The translations under genes were made by a program, and so were the position numbers. 64,000 nucleotides of DNA from Lytechinus variegatus (lineage: Eukaryota > Echinodermata > Echinoidea > Temnopleuroida > Toxopneustidae), in contig NC_054758.1 in NCBI RefSeq assembly GCF_018143015.1, forward strand, positions 988,501 through 1,052,500, given 5' to 3'. Position 1 is the first letter of the stretch; each line of letters starts with the position of its first letter. The notes under the pieces were generated by a model. It ran no database searches, had not been told where the DNA came from, and saw only the letters and a list, made by a program, of their open reading frames with translations. Below are positions 1-12,502 of this stretch, piece by piece.

Positions 1-17
1 CTGAGTGTAGTTTTTAA

Positions 18-262
18 TTTAATATAGAAATGATTAAAAGATTTAATATAGGAAGAGGATGTCGCCAAGGAGATCCGTTATCACTCTATCTCTTTTTACT
101 TGCTAGTGAAATATTAGGAATTTTAGTTAGACATTCCAATGATATTATTGACTTACATGTAGAATGAAAATATAGTAAACTACAACATGCTGACGACACA
201 TTTTTTAACACTTAATGGTTCAAAAGAAATTTACTAGGTGCACTGGAAATATTAGGTCATTT
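18..262 (+). pseudogene. Fragment of a non-LTR retrotransposon reverse transcriptase
   Basis: In frame from about position 39 the sequence reads GRGCRQGDPLSLYLFLLASE, the RT block around the QGDP motif. About 45 codons later comes the catalytic-box remnant HADD, where Y/FADD is usual. Two in-frame stops (TGA near 165, TAA near 213) and a missing N-terminus show that it is dead. The GCRQGDPLSPYLF style of this block is typical of L1/Tx1-like LINEs. The rest of the element, if present, lies left of the window. Confidence 0.75.
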
Positions 263-263
263 T

Positions 264-474
264 GAACATATCCGGACATCTACCCCCTGGACATCTACCC
301 CCGGACCTCCACCCCCTTAGGACAAGTACCCCCTAGGACAAGTACCCTCTAGGACATCTACCCCCTGACATCCACCCCCGGACATCCACCCGGGACATCC
401 ACCCCTCCACTCCCCGGACATCCCCCCCCGATCTAACCGGACATCCACCCCCCGGACATCTTCCCCCCCCCCAT
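264..474. repeat. C-rich minisatellite, unit near GGACATCYACCCCC
   Basis: About 13-16-bp units of GGACATCCACCCCC are repeated with drift (GGACAAGTACCCCCTA variants) and directly follow the RT fragment. No gene is seen in it. Confidence 0.85.
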
Positions 475-1313
475 CTAGATGTTGAGATGTTGAGATAATT
501 ATCTCATCATGTTGACATCTTGTAGAAGAGATGATGAGATGACAAGATCCCGGATCTCATCATGTTGACATCTTGTAAAAGAGATGAGATGACAAGATCC
601 CGGATCTCATCATGTTGACATCTTGTAGAAGAGATGATGAGATGACAAGATCCCGAATCTCATCATGTCAACATCTTTTAGAAGAGATGATGAGATGACA
701 AGATCCCGGATCTCATCATGTTGACATCTTTTAGAAGAGATGTTGAGATGACAAGATCCCGGATCTCATCATGTTGACATCTTTTGGAAGAGATGATGAG
801 ATGACAAGATCCCGGATCTCATCATGTCAACATCTTTTAGAAGAGATGTTGAGATGACAAGATCCCGGATCTCATCATGTTGACATCTTTTGGAAGAGAT
901 GATGAGATGACATGATCATGGATCGAAGATCTTGTCATCTGACCATTTCTTCTAAAAGATGTCGACATGACGAGATCCGATATCTTGTCATCTCATCATC
1001 TCTACTAAAAGATGACGACATGACGAGATCCCGGGATCTTATCATCTCAACATCTCTTCTAAAAGATGTCAACATGATGAGATCCGGGATCTTGTCATCT
1101 CATCATCTCTTCTAAAAGATGTTGACATGATGAGATCCGGGATCTTGTCATCTCATCATCTCTTCTACAAGATGTCAACATGATGAGATCCGGGATCCTG
1201 TCATCTCATCATCTCTTCTTAAAGATGTCGACATGATGAGATCTGGGATCTCGTCATCTTATCCTTTGCTATCAAGATGTCGACTTACCGAGATAATTAT
1301 CTCAACATCTCGG
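475..1313. repeat. Palindromic satellite / foldback made of about 52-bp units
   Basis: About seven units built on GATCCCGGATCTCATCATG and ATCTTTTAGAAGAGATGATG run in one orientation to about 905. The same units then run in the opposite orientation to about 1303, so the whole block is one large inverted repeat. The turning point is near 905-930 (ATGATCATGGATCGAAGATC). Both outer edges carry the 14-bp palindrome GAGATAATTATCTC (492-505 and 1290-1303), which suggests defined element ends. A half copy lies at 16375-16855 with the same outer edge. Confidence 0.85.
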
Positions 1314-1615
1314 TGGCACTTTTAAGCTTCCATACAAAACAGTTTTACCTTTCATATGTTCAATGTTTTCTTAAACACACAACCTTCACTACATGCATGA
1401 CATGGGCTCACATTATTACAGAACATCGGCAGACACGAATTACAATCTATTTTGGAAAGAAGTTTACTTGCTTGGTCATACTTGCTTGAATTGTTAATTG
1501 ATGACCTAGCCTGTTAACCTCTCTGGAATTACCCTCGAATAAAAATAAATAACTATTTCAGGTCTTGGGATTTGCGAGGAATAAATTTTGTTAATGACAT
1601 TCTTAGAACAGATGG

Positions 1616-1925
1616 TACACTGTAAGAAAAAACAGAAGATTTTACAGAAGAAAAAAAAACAGATTTTATAGAAAGAAGCAACCAAATCATTCTGTAAATT
1701 GTAAAAAAGGAAAGATTTTGTACAATTTTTATAGAATTTTACAGAACAGGTCTGTTTTAAAAAGGGAGAAAACAGTTTTATTACAATAAATTAGTAAGGT
1801 TACATACACCAAATATCTATTTTCTGTAATTTTACACAAATGCATGTAAGATTACAAGGTGCAGTAAGATTACAGGTGTTCTCGAGACTCTGCTGCAGGA
1901 ATTTTAGTTTTTTTAAGTAGAAATC
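1616..1925. mobile_element. Diverged CACTGT-type MITE
   Basis: It starts with CACTGTAAGAAAAAACAG after TA. Near its right side it carries GTAAGATTACAGGTGTTCTCG and ACTCTGCTGCAGGAA, the terminal sequence of the well-preserved element at 33247-33529. The right terminus has decayed, so the end is approximate. The 300 bases before it (1314-1615) show nothing recognisable. Confidence 0.6.
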
Positions 1926-3785
1926 TACCTACTTTTCATACTTTGAATTTCAACGTGTTTATGGTATACAAACCAATTTTTACAGTATTACGGTCTTTGT
2001 GACGCAATTAGGCCTGGTTTTCCCACAGATTCACATATAATTACTAAATCCATTAAACCAATCATTCCTGAAGCTTTGTACCTTGTTTTGAAAACACGTA
2101 GGTTACTCAAATATATAATCGCTCTTTTTTAAACTTGAAAGTTGAAGAAAGTAAGGCTCTTGTCAGCTGGAAAGGTCGTTTAGGTTTTCGAGATGACCTT
2201 TGGGTTGCTTTTTGTTTGTTTCGTTTTCAGGCAACAATGGATATAAACAAAAGGTGGTTTCATATTAAATTTTCCAACAAAATATTGTATATGAAAGATT
2301 CTCTGTTGAAATTTGGTATAGTAGTACATATGAAACTGTGTAGAAAATAGATATATTTAGCGAATTTGAGAAAAGAGTTACCTTCATTTACCACAATTCT
2401 GTCGGCTTTAAAACTTTATTATGAAATGGTATATATACATATGAAACAAATTTCAGAGCAAATAAGTTCAGAAAGAAATGGTTTCGTTTCAGAAACATTT
2501 TCGAAAAGGCTGGCAATCTGTTACCTTTATAATTATTACCATTATTCATTTCTTAGATATATGTATCAGATCTCTTATTTTTCTTGCCAAATTTGCTTTA
2601 GCTGTGACAACTTATTGATTGTATCAAGTCGGTTTGACTGTATGTCTATGTATTATGAATTATGTTAATGTGTATATACTATTTGTTTGAAAAAATGCAA
2701 ATGTTTATACAGTGCTTTTTTTATTTTGCTTTTTGAAAATAAAGAACCCTGTGAAAGGTGGGAAATATTAATAACCATGCATGAGTTTCAGATCACATGA
2801 TTAAGGTCAAAAGTCAGTTAGGGTCAATGAAGTTTTACCATTGAAATCGTCGCCAACGTTACGGATTTTTTAATGTCATCTCTGGCCTATATCATTAAAC
2901 TTGATCAAGTATCACTGACCATCTGACATGAGTTGCAGGTCACATGATTAAGGTCAAAAGTTATTTAGCGTCAATAAACTTCGACCACATTAATTTTCAA
3001 TTTTTGATATAATTTTGCAAGTATAAGTCGCTGTTCCATGAAAATTTCATATAATGGTTATCTGGTATCGGAAAATAGACAAATGCAATTTCAGGTCACT
3101 GGGGAAAAGGCCAAAGGTAATTTGAGGTCAACAAAATGAGGATTTACTTATCAAATGAATGTTTGCCTTTCCCTAGCTCCGTTTGAAAATGATCCATATT
3201 GTACATGTAGTTGTTTTGAAAGTCAGCACTGCTGCTACAATGAATTGCGTAATGCAAGTGAGACTGCTTGCATTTTGTGGCAAATAACGATTACTAGTAA
3301 TCTATTCACTGCTTTCAATAATTAATTAAACAACTCTCTTCAATTTATTGAATTTTAATCGCTTTATTACATTTATCTGATCTATCTATATCGACTCAAC
3401 ATAAATTACTGGCTGTCATCTTTCTCGCAAATTGATCTTTTTTTATTTTCACTATTCTGACATGCATTAGGTTATATTTTGAATGCATTATTATTCCATT
3501 TAAAATGAATTATACCCTCCATTATTCAGTTTGAAATTAATACTCATATCCACGATTTTCTTAAGTCTTTCTAGCACTACTGCATATATTATTGTGAATC
3601 TGTTTTTTTATTATGTCAACCATTTTTGTAAACACTTTTTACAGCCATTGGCTGCCAAATGTGTATTGTTTTTTTTTCTCTGGAATGAATAAACCATGAA
3701 TATATAAGAGGCGTTGCATGTTTTTATGAAGTTTTGCAATTACACAATCTCCTCCTGAATGTGAGTCTTTTTCATTTAATGCTCA
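1926..3785. other. No gene recognised; AT-rich with an ancient dispersed repeat
   Basis: Only short ORFs of 60-100 codons occur, none with a recognisable domain or exon signals. Around 2785-3140 the motif CACATGATTAAGGTCAAAAG recurs twice with related 'aggtca' blocks, which looks like an old dispersed repeat. Confidence 0.5.
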
Positions 3786-3789
3786 TTAA

Positions 3790-4353
3790 CAGGAGAATGA
3801 AACCTTTGGAACAAGGTAGCTTGTGTAAAAAGGAAAAATCAAAGAAACAGATCAACAAAATTTTGAGAAAATTATAAGCATTTGAATATTGGGACCACTA
3901 ATGCTGTGGAGAACCTCAAATTGGCAATGCGACAAAGATGTGTGATATCACTTGTGAACAACTCTCCCCATTACTTTGGTATATCTTTCACTTAAATTGC
4001 CTCTTGTATCACAGCTATCAGTAGATCATGAGTTTTTTCTATATGAGAGCATGTAATAGAGATTTTTAAAGAATATATTATGGATAAAGAGTTTGTATCA
4101 CCATAAGAAAAAGCAAAGAGAGACATTTTTAGGGTATTTTATAGTCCTTCAAAGGGAAAGTTGTTCACATGTGACATCACACATCCTTGTCGCATTGCCA
4201 ATTGGAGGATCTCCATAGCCTTAGTGATTGCAATATTCAAATGCTCATAACTTTCTCATTATTTGTACGATTTTTCTCAAGATTTCTTTGTTCTTATTAT
4301 TTCATTTTTCTGTTCCGACACAAGCCTACTTGTTTCAAAGGTTTCATTCGCCT
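3790..4353. mobile_element. TTAA-flanked MITE with about 200-bp inverted arms
   Basis: The left arm (3790-3985) starts CAGGAGAATGAAACCTTTGG. The right arm (about 4150-4353) is its reverse complement, ending CAAAGGTTTCATTCGCCT. Both sides carry TTAA (3786-3789 and 4354-4357), the target duplication of piggyBac- and Kolobok-type elements. Long matching blocks such as AATTGGCAATGCGACAA occur in both arms. No transposase is present. Confidence 0.8.
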
Positions 4354-4384
4354 TTAAGATGTTGTGGTTTTTTTTTAATTGTAG

Positions 4385-4506
4385 ATGCGTCATTTGAGTT
4401 CTGGAAACTGACAGACCACTTCACCAAGAAGGAGATAACCAAATGGTTGGCTAAATGCAAGAGACAGTCCAGGAGAGTAGCCACACAGAACGACCAAACA
4501 CAGTAA
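4385..4506 (+). CDS. Possible terminal coding exon of an unidentified gene
   Basis: A pyrimidine-rich tract ending TTGTAG directly precedes an open stretch of about 40 codons that ends in TAA at 4504-4506. The peptide contains FEFWKLTDHFTKKEITKWLA and a basic, polar tail ending NDQTQ. Its codons are less AT-rich than the surroundings and it is not part of the adjacent MITE. I do not recognise the protein. No matching upstream exon was found in the first 4.3 kb, so the rest of the gene would lie outside the window or this is an exon relic. The open frame continues upstream through the MITE, but that part looks non-coding. Confidence 0.35.
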
Positions 4507-5564
4507 AAACGCTCTTAACATTTTATACAACGATATTTCCTATATATGTTTCCTAGGGGAGAGAGGGGCGAGTCCGCCCCCTTTTTTCACGCTCTTCTAG
4601 AATAGTCATTTCTTTAGCAGGAAGGTCGTGCTTTATAAAGGTCTGGGTAATATCTACCTAATACCTTATTTTCGACGAGGACATGCATACGGTTTTGGCT
4701 AAAATGGGAAGTAAAGAAAATCTTGGCTACAGGGCGAACCTGCCCCACCCTCATGACCTTGGGGCAAGTTCGCCGGTTATATAGGCGGGGCGATTTCGCC
4801 CATTGGGAATAGCAGAGATAATTATATGAAACAAAATAATGTGTTCAAAGACACCAAGCATTTTTTTTTTTACATTGGAACAACAACGACTTAAGAGTTC
4901 GATAGTCTATGAAAAGTTATCATGATTTAGCACATATACCGACCTACTTGCATGTAATGTCATGTTAATGATATTTTTGTAAGCCTATGATGTAGATGAA
5001 AGTGTGGAGGACCTGCCCCGTCGCAATAGGAGCGAACTAGCCCCCCGGACAGCCATTTCCTTTTCTCTTGTTTTTCGCAAAATTTACAAAAAACATATTT
5101 TGAAACATCCGTAAGCAAATTAATATTACGCCTTTCTAACAAAAAATATAACTGCGTTCATGTGTACCTATAAAAAAAAGAAATTTGGCAAATTTATTTT
5201 GTACAAAATGGCTTTAAAATGGACGAGTCGCCGTAATTTTCTGGAGTTTCGAGCACATGACCTCTCGCCAAGGTATGTTGCTACCTTGGGTAGGTTGACA
5301 TTACATCCAGTTACAGCAAATTGGAAAATCACGTTATGGGCAGACTCTCCCCCGGGGCGGATTACTTGTGGCCCCGCTCAAACGGTGGGGCTTTTCAGCA
5401 CAGTCCCTTTTGTTTGCAGCACACCGTCTAGCTTGCATGCTTATCATTTTGATCATTCAGACTCTAAAGAGGGTTTTTGTCATCTGAACAGGGAAAAACC
5501 CCTATAATCTAACCAGGCTAAACAAATCATAATCTAACACGATCAGAAGGGCAACAAAATATGT
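4507..5564. other. Non-genic stretch with GC-rich 'gggcgaa/tccgccc' patches
   Basis: Scattered blocks such as GGGGCGAGTCCGCCCCC (about 4563), GGGGCAAGTTCGCCGG, GGGGCGATTTCGCCC and GGGGCGGATTACTTG suggest the remains of one or more transposons. No clean ends were found, and ORFs here (up to 115 codons) show no domain. Confidence 0.4.
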
Positions 5565-5572
5565 ATTAACAC

Positions 5573-6113
5573 CCCGGGGAGCCACTTACATTGACGAGTG
5601 GATACCATGCGCGACCCAAAAAACACGTAAAAAGGATGTCCTTTTCACGATAGGGCACGTTACGTACGTAACGTGATAAGGGTGTCAAATACACAAAAAT
5701 AATGAAAAAAGGGTATCTATTTCGCTAGGAAAATTACGTGTTTAGGGTCGAATTTGCGGGGATAAAAAAAAAAATTAAAATGTTTTATAAAGGATGTCCT
5801 TTTTGCCCCAACACTACGTGTTTAGAGTCCTATTTGCGCTTGCTGTAGAAGGTTGGGTCGTACTGAGCCAAATAAGGTAAAGCCGACGACCGAAGGACCC
5901 TTAGCAATAAAACATTCCTGTACTTCATTTCAGGGAATATTTGCCAACAGTATCAATTTGTTTCCAATACTTGTTAAGGGTAGGGTTTCACACGCCAGTA
6001 CTCGTTAAGGGGTGCATTTTCAGAATATGGAAATTACGTGTTTAGGGTGCTTTTTGAGACCCCATGGTCGCGCATGGTATCCACTTGTGAATGGAAGTGC
6101 CCCCCCCCCCCGG
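5573..6113. mobile_element. MITE 'CCCGGGG' family, copy 1 (541 bp)
   Basis: Perfect 8-bp target duplication ATTAACAC (5565-5572 and 6114-6121). The TIRs read inward as a C/G run, then CACTTACATTGACGAGTGGA and ACCATGCGCGACC; the other end is the inverse (GGTCGCGCATGGTATCCACT). The interior contains ACGTTACGTACGTAACGTG, itself palindromic, and many TACGTGTTTAGGGT units. Four more copies occur in this window. An 8-bp TSD suggests the hAT superfamily. Confidence 0.9.
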
Positions 6114-6121
6114 ATTAACAC

Positions 6122-6570
6122 CAGTGTATAGTCCATCCCAAGTTTGATACTAGGAAATGCACACTGATGGGTACAATTGTAAAGCTTGCCTGTTTCATAC
6201 CCGATCCGATGTTTCACTTCAATAACTGCATTCGTGTTCACATTATACTGTTTAATACCGTGCAGATCGGCGAGTCAGTGCAATTTCGTCTGTTTTATGC
6301 GTGTAAACGCGATTAACTTGCACCGGCTCGCGGTGCAGACTCGGCAATTTTGCTCCGCCAAAATAGAAGGATCAGACCCGCGGGTGTAGACACGGATATT
6401 TTTCTCAGTGTAAACACACATTCAAGTCTGCCCCGGCAAATTGTGCGCGTTTCATGACGTAAATTGCACTGATCTGTGTTTTTACCCCGCGTGCCGAGTC
6501 TGATCCGCGAGCTGGGGCGGCCTGTAGCAGGAGGCCGCGAGCTGAGTCTGCACCGCCTCTCATGGTAAAG
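6122..6570. other. GC-richer non-coding stretch
   Basis: From about 6260 to 6560 the sequence is richer in GC and repeats variants of CGAGTCTG and CCGCGAGCTG. It resembles transposon interior, but no terminus was found. Confidence 0.35.
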
Positions 6571-6574
6571 TTAA

Positions 6575-7496
6575 AGGACAAGTCCGTCCCAACAAAAATT
6601 TGATTGGAATAAAAAGGGGGTGAAAAACCAGCAGAACGCTGAAAATCTCATCAAAATCGTAAAATAAGATAGTTGTGATATTTTGAAAAAATTAAGTTTC
6701 GCTTAATTTCACAAAACAGTTATACGCACATTCTGGTAAGTATGCAATTTATACAACCGATGACGTAGGCTACTCGCTATTTCTTTTGTATTTTGTTATT
6801 TGAAATATGTAATATTTCAATTTTCTCCTCATTGTTTTGAGAAACAAAGTTGTATTCCTTCCTAACATGTGGAATTGTCATTGTTTTAACATTTTGTGGC
6901 TTAACCAAGAGGGTCCTTATTGAAAAGCTATGAAAATTCTAATTGTATAATTCAAACAATAAAAAAAGTAGTGAATGATTAACATCATCAACTCTCTCAT
7001 CCAGCGGCGTACCCAGGATTTTCCAAAACGGGGGCAATTTTTTTGGAGGATATTTCGTCCGCAAACAAATTTGACAAGCAAAAAATAAAGAAAATGGTCC
7101 TCAACCACAAATAAAGGATTTCGTGCCATGAAGAAAGGAAGGCACACGTCTGTTTTCATTGCATTTTTACATTACAAATGATTAATTTTGCTTCTAAAAG
7201 GGGAGGGGCACGTCCCCTGGATCAGTTGTTATTCGTCGGGGGGGAGCAGGGGTACGTCCCCTGCATGAATTGTGACTCGTCAGGGGGGGGGAGTCTGCCC
7301 CCCCCCCTTAGGTACGCTAGTGCTCTCATCGGCACATCACTTGTGCATATCAACTGTTTGAAAAATAAGCGAAACTTAATAATGTCATAACTTTCATATT
7401 CTACATCCGATTTTGATATAAAAAAAATCAGCTTTATGCTTGTTTGATTTTTTTCTATTTATTCAAATCACGTTTTTCCTGGGATAGACTTGTCCT
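6575..7496. mobile_element. TTAA-flanked DNA transposon remnant
   Basis: Termini are AGGACAAGTCCGTCCCA at the left and the inverse TGGGATAGACTTGTCCT at the right, each bordered by TTAA (6571-6574 and 7497-7500). The sub-terminal parts are also inverse to each other (CATCAAAATCG...AAATAAGATA versus ATATTCTACATCCGATTTTG). It is non-autonomous. A younger hAT-type MITE sits inside it. Confidence 0.85.
7002..7322. mobile_element. hAT-type MITE nested in the TTAA element
   Basis: Ends are CAGCGGCGTACCCAGG and the inverse GGTACGCTAGTG. The flanking 8-bp target duplication CTCTCATC is perfect (6994-7001 and 7323-7330). The interior has the G/C-run flanks and 'ATTTGACAAGCAAAAA' block also seen at the right end of the window. 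Nesting dates it after the host element. Confidence 0.88.
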
Positions 7497-7500
7497 TTAA

Positions 7501-9640
7501 TGAGGTCGATATAATTTACCTATTCGAATTTTTAAAAGTCCATTTCCACTGGTATACTGTTCGCTTTCGCAAAGTGTGATAAACATGTTGTTTGTCCTTC
7601 ATTGTTATATGTATTGTACTAATCGTACTTCGTTCATATTTTTATTTCAGGTTGGTGCACTGATTACCCTATTAATCTTCAAGTTTACTTCATGCTGGAT
7701 GTTTCTTGTCCTTCTTTGACTTGTTTGATTTTCATATTTAAGGAACTTAGACCATGACAGTGTATCAACATTTTGGGGGGCAGGTTGTTTGAAATACATG
7801 AATCATTTCCTGTTTGAATTCATGTATTGAAGAGGATTCGTGATGAGTAACGAAAAAGAAAATCATATCTTTGTCAATTCGACCATATTACATGACATGG
7901 CATCCAATATTGTAGGAAATTGTAGAATTTGAAATGTAAATATATAATGGTGTAATTTTCATATTATGCCCCCCACCCCCCGCTCCGTGAGACAAGCTGA
8001 TCGCGATGTCAGCACTGGAGACCGGTAGTCTAAAGCGAGGAAACCATTCTATACTCAGTTGAAAGTAATGAAGTTATTGGCCCCTTTATGTAGATTCAGA
8101 CTTGTTGAATAAAACGTATTTTTTATGCCTTCAACATGGCAATGATTAATAATTTTTGTAGTCTAATGCCTGTAAATTAAGGGAAGTATTGGTTTATGTA
8201 GTTATAGTTGTACTATTGTTTTGGTTTTGGTTGTTGCTTGTAGAAACAAAACATGTATTATAAAGTATATTTAAGGAATAAATTTTACCACATCCATCAA
8301 ACTTGACCAAAATGTAACTATCATGGCGGCCATTTTGAATTTTAAATGACAGCTGATACACGTGAATCCCCAATAATTTTAATAAAATGACACGATCAAA
8401 TTTTAAGAAGTTTTTATGTTTATGTTAATCTAGGATGTTTGTAACCAGAGACATGAAAAAAATGGGTTCAGCTGTTTCGGCCATATTGGATTTTAATATG
8501 GCGGCCAGTAACGTGCATGGTAAAATGATCAACAATTTCAGATAAGAGAGAGTGTCCCGTTTTAGAAGACTTCATTTTTTAGGAAATTTAACCTTATTAG
8601 AACAAGAGATGAGGGTTTAAAATACGTGTTCCAACAGCGGCCAGTTTGAAATTCAAATGGCGTCTGGAGATGAGGTCAGCACAGTGGTAATAAATACAAA
8701 CTACAAAAGCTTTAAAAAATCAATTTGATAATGTGACATAATATACCTACGCTGTCTCGAAATCCCTGTTGATTCCTGCTTTTGAAAGTTTCATCACATA
8801 TATTTTTACATTTTTTATGAACCAATTTTACATATGATTTTACCCTTAATCAGTTTTACTTAGCACGTGTTTATTTTGATTAGGAAGCCTATTTATGTGC
8901 ATTGTCTAATGATTTTCGACTCGCCGTGCGGACACGGTATATGGGAAATGTGACTGCTACCAAATCATATCTATGCGTTATCATGGTTATCTTGATAAGT
9001 TTGCGGTGGAGAGTAGGATTTTTATTAGAGAGACTTTGAATTCAGGAGAACATATTACGACTTATATAGTAAAATTAATCTCTTATCTTCGTTTTATTTC
9101 ATTTGAGTGTCTTTTTTTGGTCTTAAAATTTTGTGTGGGAAAGGAGGAAAATAAGTAAAAGGGAACGGTGGGGATATGAAAGAAATCGGGCTTATGGCTG
9201 CTTTAAAGTTGAGATCCCTTGCTAAAGATGTGCAAATTTCAAATTGGCAACACATTATGACAAAGGGCAAAGGATAACTTTCCCATAGGCCCGTGTTGTG
9301 GGTTTCTCACAAGTACCTATAATTATATTTCCCTGGGGCGTTAATCTAAATATAAACCAGGTATATTGTTTTATGTCCTCATGAAAGAAAAATACGATTT
9401 TAAAGAAAAATTTTGAAACTTGACATATTAGCCATTTGGAGTATAAGGAAAGACTATCACTCGCCTTATATCACTATGCCATGATAATTGCGGCCAATGT
9501 GAAGGGGATAATGATTACAAAATTTATAGCTTTTAACAATGCATAACTTTCTTATTGTTTGTCCGATATTGATCAAACTTTCAACTATCAATTATCTGAC
9601 TTTTCCCCTCTAATACAACTTTCCATGTGGTTTGGATCCC
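7501..9640. other. No gene recognised; scattered old repeats
   Basis: Around 8320-8665 the block ATGGCGGCCATTTTGAATTT recurs in direct and inverted forms, an old repeat. Near 9230-9560 sequence related to the 3790-4353 MITE occurs (AAATTGGCAACACATT, CATAACTTTCTTATTGTTTG). The ORF at 8973-9158 (61 codons) has no recognisable domain. Confidence 0.4.
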
Positions 9641-9644
9641 CCTT

Positions 9645-12460
9645 TAAAATATAAAGAATAAGTGTTGGAATGATAAGCAAGGGTGAGTAGAGATTAAAAA
9701 AAATAGTTGAAATGATAAGCATGGGTGAGAAGAGATAAAGAATAAGAGTTGGAATGATAAGCAAGGGTGAGTAGAGATAAAGAATAAGAGTTGGAATGAT
9801 AAGCAAGGGTGGGTAAAGATAAATAATGAGAGTTGGAATGATAAGCAAGGGTGAGAAATGATAAAGAATAAGAGTTGAAATGATAAGCAAGGGTGAGTAG
9901 AGATAAAGAATAAGAGTTGGAATGATAAGCAGGGTGAGTAGAGATAAAGAATAAGAGTTGGAATGATAAGCAAGGGTGAGTAGAGATAAAGAATAAGAGT
10001 TGGAATGATAAGCAGGGGTGAGTAGAGATAAAGAATAAGAGTTGGAATGATAAGCAAGGGTGAGTAGAGATAAAGAATAAGAGTTGAAATGATAAGCAAG
10101 GGAGAGTAGAGATAAAGAATAAGATTTGAAATGATAAGCAAGGGAGAGTAGAGATAAAGAATAAGAGTTGGAATGATAAGCAAGGGAGGGTAGAGATAAA
10201 TAAGAGTTGAAATGATAAGCAAGGGAGGGTAGAGATAAATAAGTGTTGAAATGATAAGCAAGGAAGAGCAGAGATATAGAATAAGAGTTGGAATGATAAG
10301 CAAGGGTGAGTAGAGATAAAGAATAAGAGTTGGAATGATAGCAAGGGTGAGTAGAGATAAAGAATAAGAGTTGAAATGATAAGCAAGGGAGAGTAGAGAT
10401 AAAGAATAAGAGTTGGAATGATAAGCAAGGGAGAAGAGATAAAGAATAAGAGTTGAAATGATAAGCAAGGGAGAGTAGAGATAAAGAATAAGAGTTGGAA
10501 TGATAAGCAAGGGTGAGTAAAGATAAAGAATAAGAGTTGGAATGATAAGCAGGGGTGAGTAGAGATAAAGAATAAGAGTTGGAATGATAAGCAAGGGTGA
10601 GTAGAGATAAAGAATAAGAGTTGAAATGATAAGCAAGGTAGAGAGTAGAGAAAAGAATAAGATAAATGATAAGCAAGGGAGAGTAGAGATAAAGAATAAG
10701 AGTTGGAATGATAAGCAAGGGAGGGTAGAGATATAAATAGAGAAGAAAGATAAGCAAGGGAGGGTAGAGATAAATAAGTGTTGAAATGATAAGCAAGGAA
10801 GAGCAGAGATATAGAATAAGAGTTGGAATGATAAGCAAGGGTGAGTAGAGATAAAGAATAAGAGTTGGAATGATAGCAAGGGTGAGTAGAGATAAAGAAT
10901 AAGAGTTGAAATGATAAGCAATGGAGAGTAGAGATAAGAATAAGAGTTGGAATGATAAGCAAGGGAGAGTAGAGATAAAGAATAAGATAAATGATAAGCA
11001 AGGAAGAGAGAGAGTAGAGTTAGAGTTGGAATGTTAAGCAAGGGAGGGTAGACATAAATAAGAGTTGAAATGATAAGCAAGGGAGGGTAGAGATAAATTA
11101 GTGTTGAAATGATAAGCAATGAAGAGAAGAGATATAGAATAAGAGTTGGAATGACAAGCAAGGGTGAGTAGAGATATAGAGAAAGAGTTGAATGATATAA
11201 AGGGACAGTAGAGATAAAGAATAAGAGTTGGAATGATAAGCAAGGGAGAGAAGAGATAAAGAATAAGAGCTGAAATGATAAGCAAGGGAGAGAAGAGATA
11301 TAGAATAAGAGTTGGAATGATAAGCAAGGGAGAGTAGAGATAAAGAATAAGAGTTGGAATGATAAGCAAGGGAGAGTAGAGATAAGAATAAGAGTCGCAA
11401 TGATAAGCAAGGGGAGAGAGAGATAAGCATAAGAGTTGAAAAATGATAAGCAAGGGAGAGTAGAGATAAAGAATAAGAGTTGGAATGATAAGCAAGGGAA
11501 AGTGGAGATAAAGAATAAAAGTTTGAATGATAAGCAAGAGAGAGAGATAGAGAATAAGAGATAAAAAAATGCAAAGGTGTAGCAAAGAGAATAAGAAAAG
11601 GTAGGAATGATAAGCAAGGGTGAGTAAAGAATAAGAGATGGAATGATAGCAAGCAAGGGTGAGTAAAGAATAAGAGTTGGAATGATAAGCAAGGGTGAGT
11701 AGAGATAAGAATAGAGAAGATAGATAAGCAAGGGTAGTAGAGATAAGAATAAGAGTTGGAATGATAAGCAAGGGTGGGTAGAGATAAAGAATAAGAGTTG
11801 GAATGATAAGCAAGGGTAGGTAGAGATAAGAAAAAGTTATAGTTGGAAGAGAGCAAGTGAGAGAGAGATAAAGAATAGAGTTGAAAAGATAAGCATGGGT
11901 GAGAGAGATAAAGAATAAGGTTGGATAAGCGCAAGGGTGAGTAGAGATAAAGAATAAGAGTTGGAATGATGAGCAAGAGTGAGTAGAGATAAAGAATAAG
12001 AGTTGAAATGATAAGCAAGGGTGAGTAGAGATAAAGAATAAGAGTTGGATAGCAAGGCAAGGGAGAGAGAGAAGAGAATAGAGAATGAATGAGAGCAAGA
12101 GTGAGTAGAGATAAAGAAAAATTGAAGAAATGATAAGCAAGAGTGAGTAGAGATAAAGAATAAGATTTGGAGATAAGCAAGGGTGAGAGAGATAAAGACT
12201 AAGAGTTGGAATGATAGCAAGGGTGAGTAGATAAAGAATAAGAGAATGGATAATGATAAGCAAGGGGAGTAGAGATAAAGAATAAGAGTTGGAATGATAA
12301 GCAAGGAGAGTAGAGATAGAGAATAAGAGTTGGAAGATAAGCAAGGGAGAGAGAGATAAAGAATTGAAGATAGCAAAGCAGGGAGAGTAGAGATAAAGAA
12401 TAGAGAGAATGATAAGCAAGCAAGGGTGAGTAGAGTTATAATAGAGTGAGAAGGGAGAAG
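9645..12460. repeat. 2.8-kb minisatellite with 42-bp unit
   Basis: Roughly 65 tandem units of about 42 bp: AATGATAAGCAAGGGTGAGT followed by AGAGATAAAGAATAAGAGTTGG. Variants carry GGGAGAGTAG or GGGAGGGTAG, and blocks of several units are repeated together (higher-order duplication, for example around 10040-10420 and 10380-10860). Units become irregular past about 11500. Because 42 is a multiple of three, the minus strand shows several long Leu/Ser/Tyr-rich open frames; these are a by-product of the repeat. Confidence 0.97.
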
Positions 12461-12502
12461 AAGGAAAGGAAAACTAAGGAAAGAGAAAGATGAGGGGAAA
12501 AA

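Noticed and set aside
9588..12423. Several long minus-strand open frames (up to 695 codons) rich in Leu, Ser, Tyr and Pro
   Set aside because: They follow exactly from the 42-bp repeat, whose length is a multiple of three; all three minus frames are open and show the same repeated peptide in different phases.
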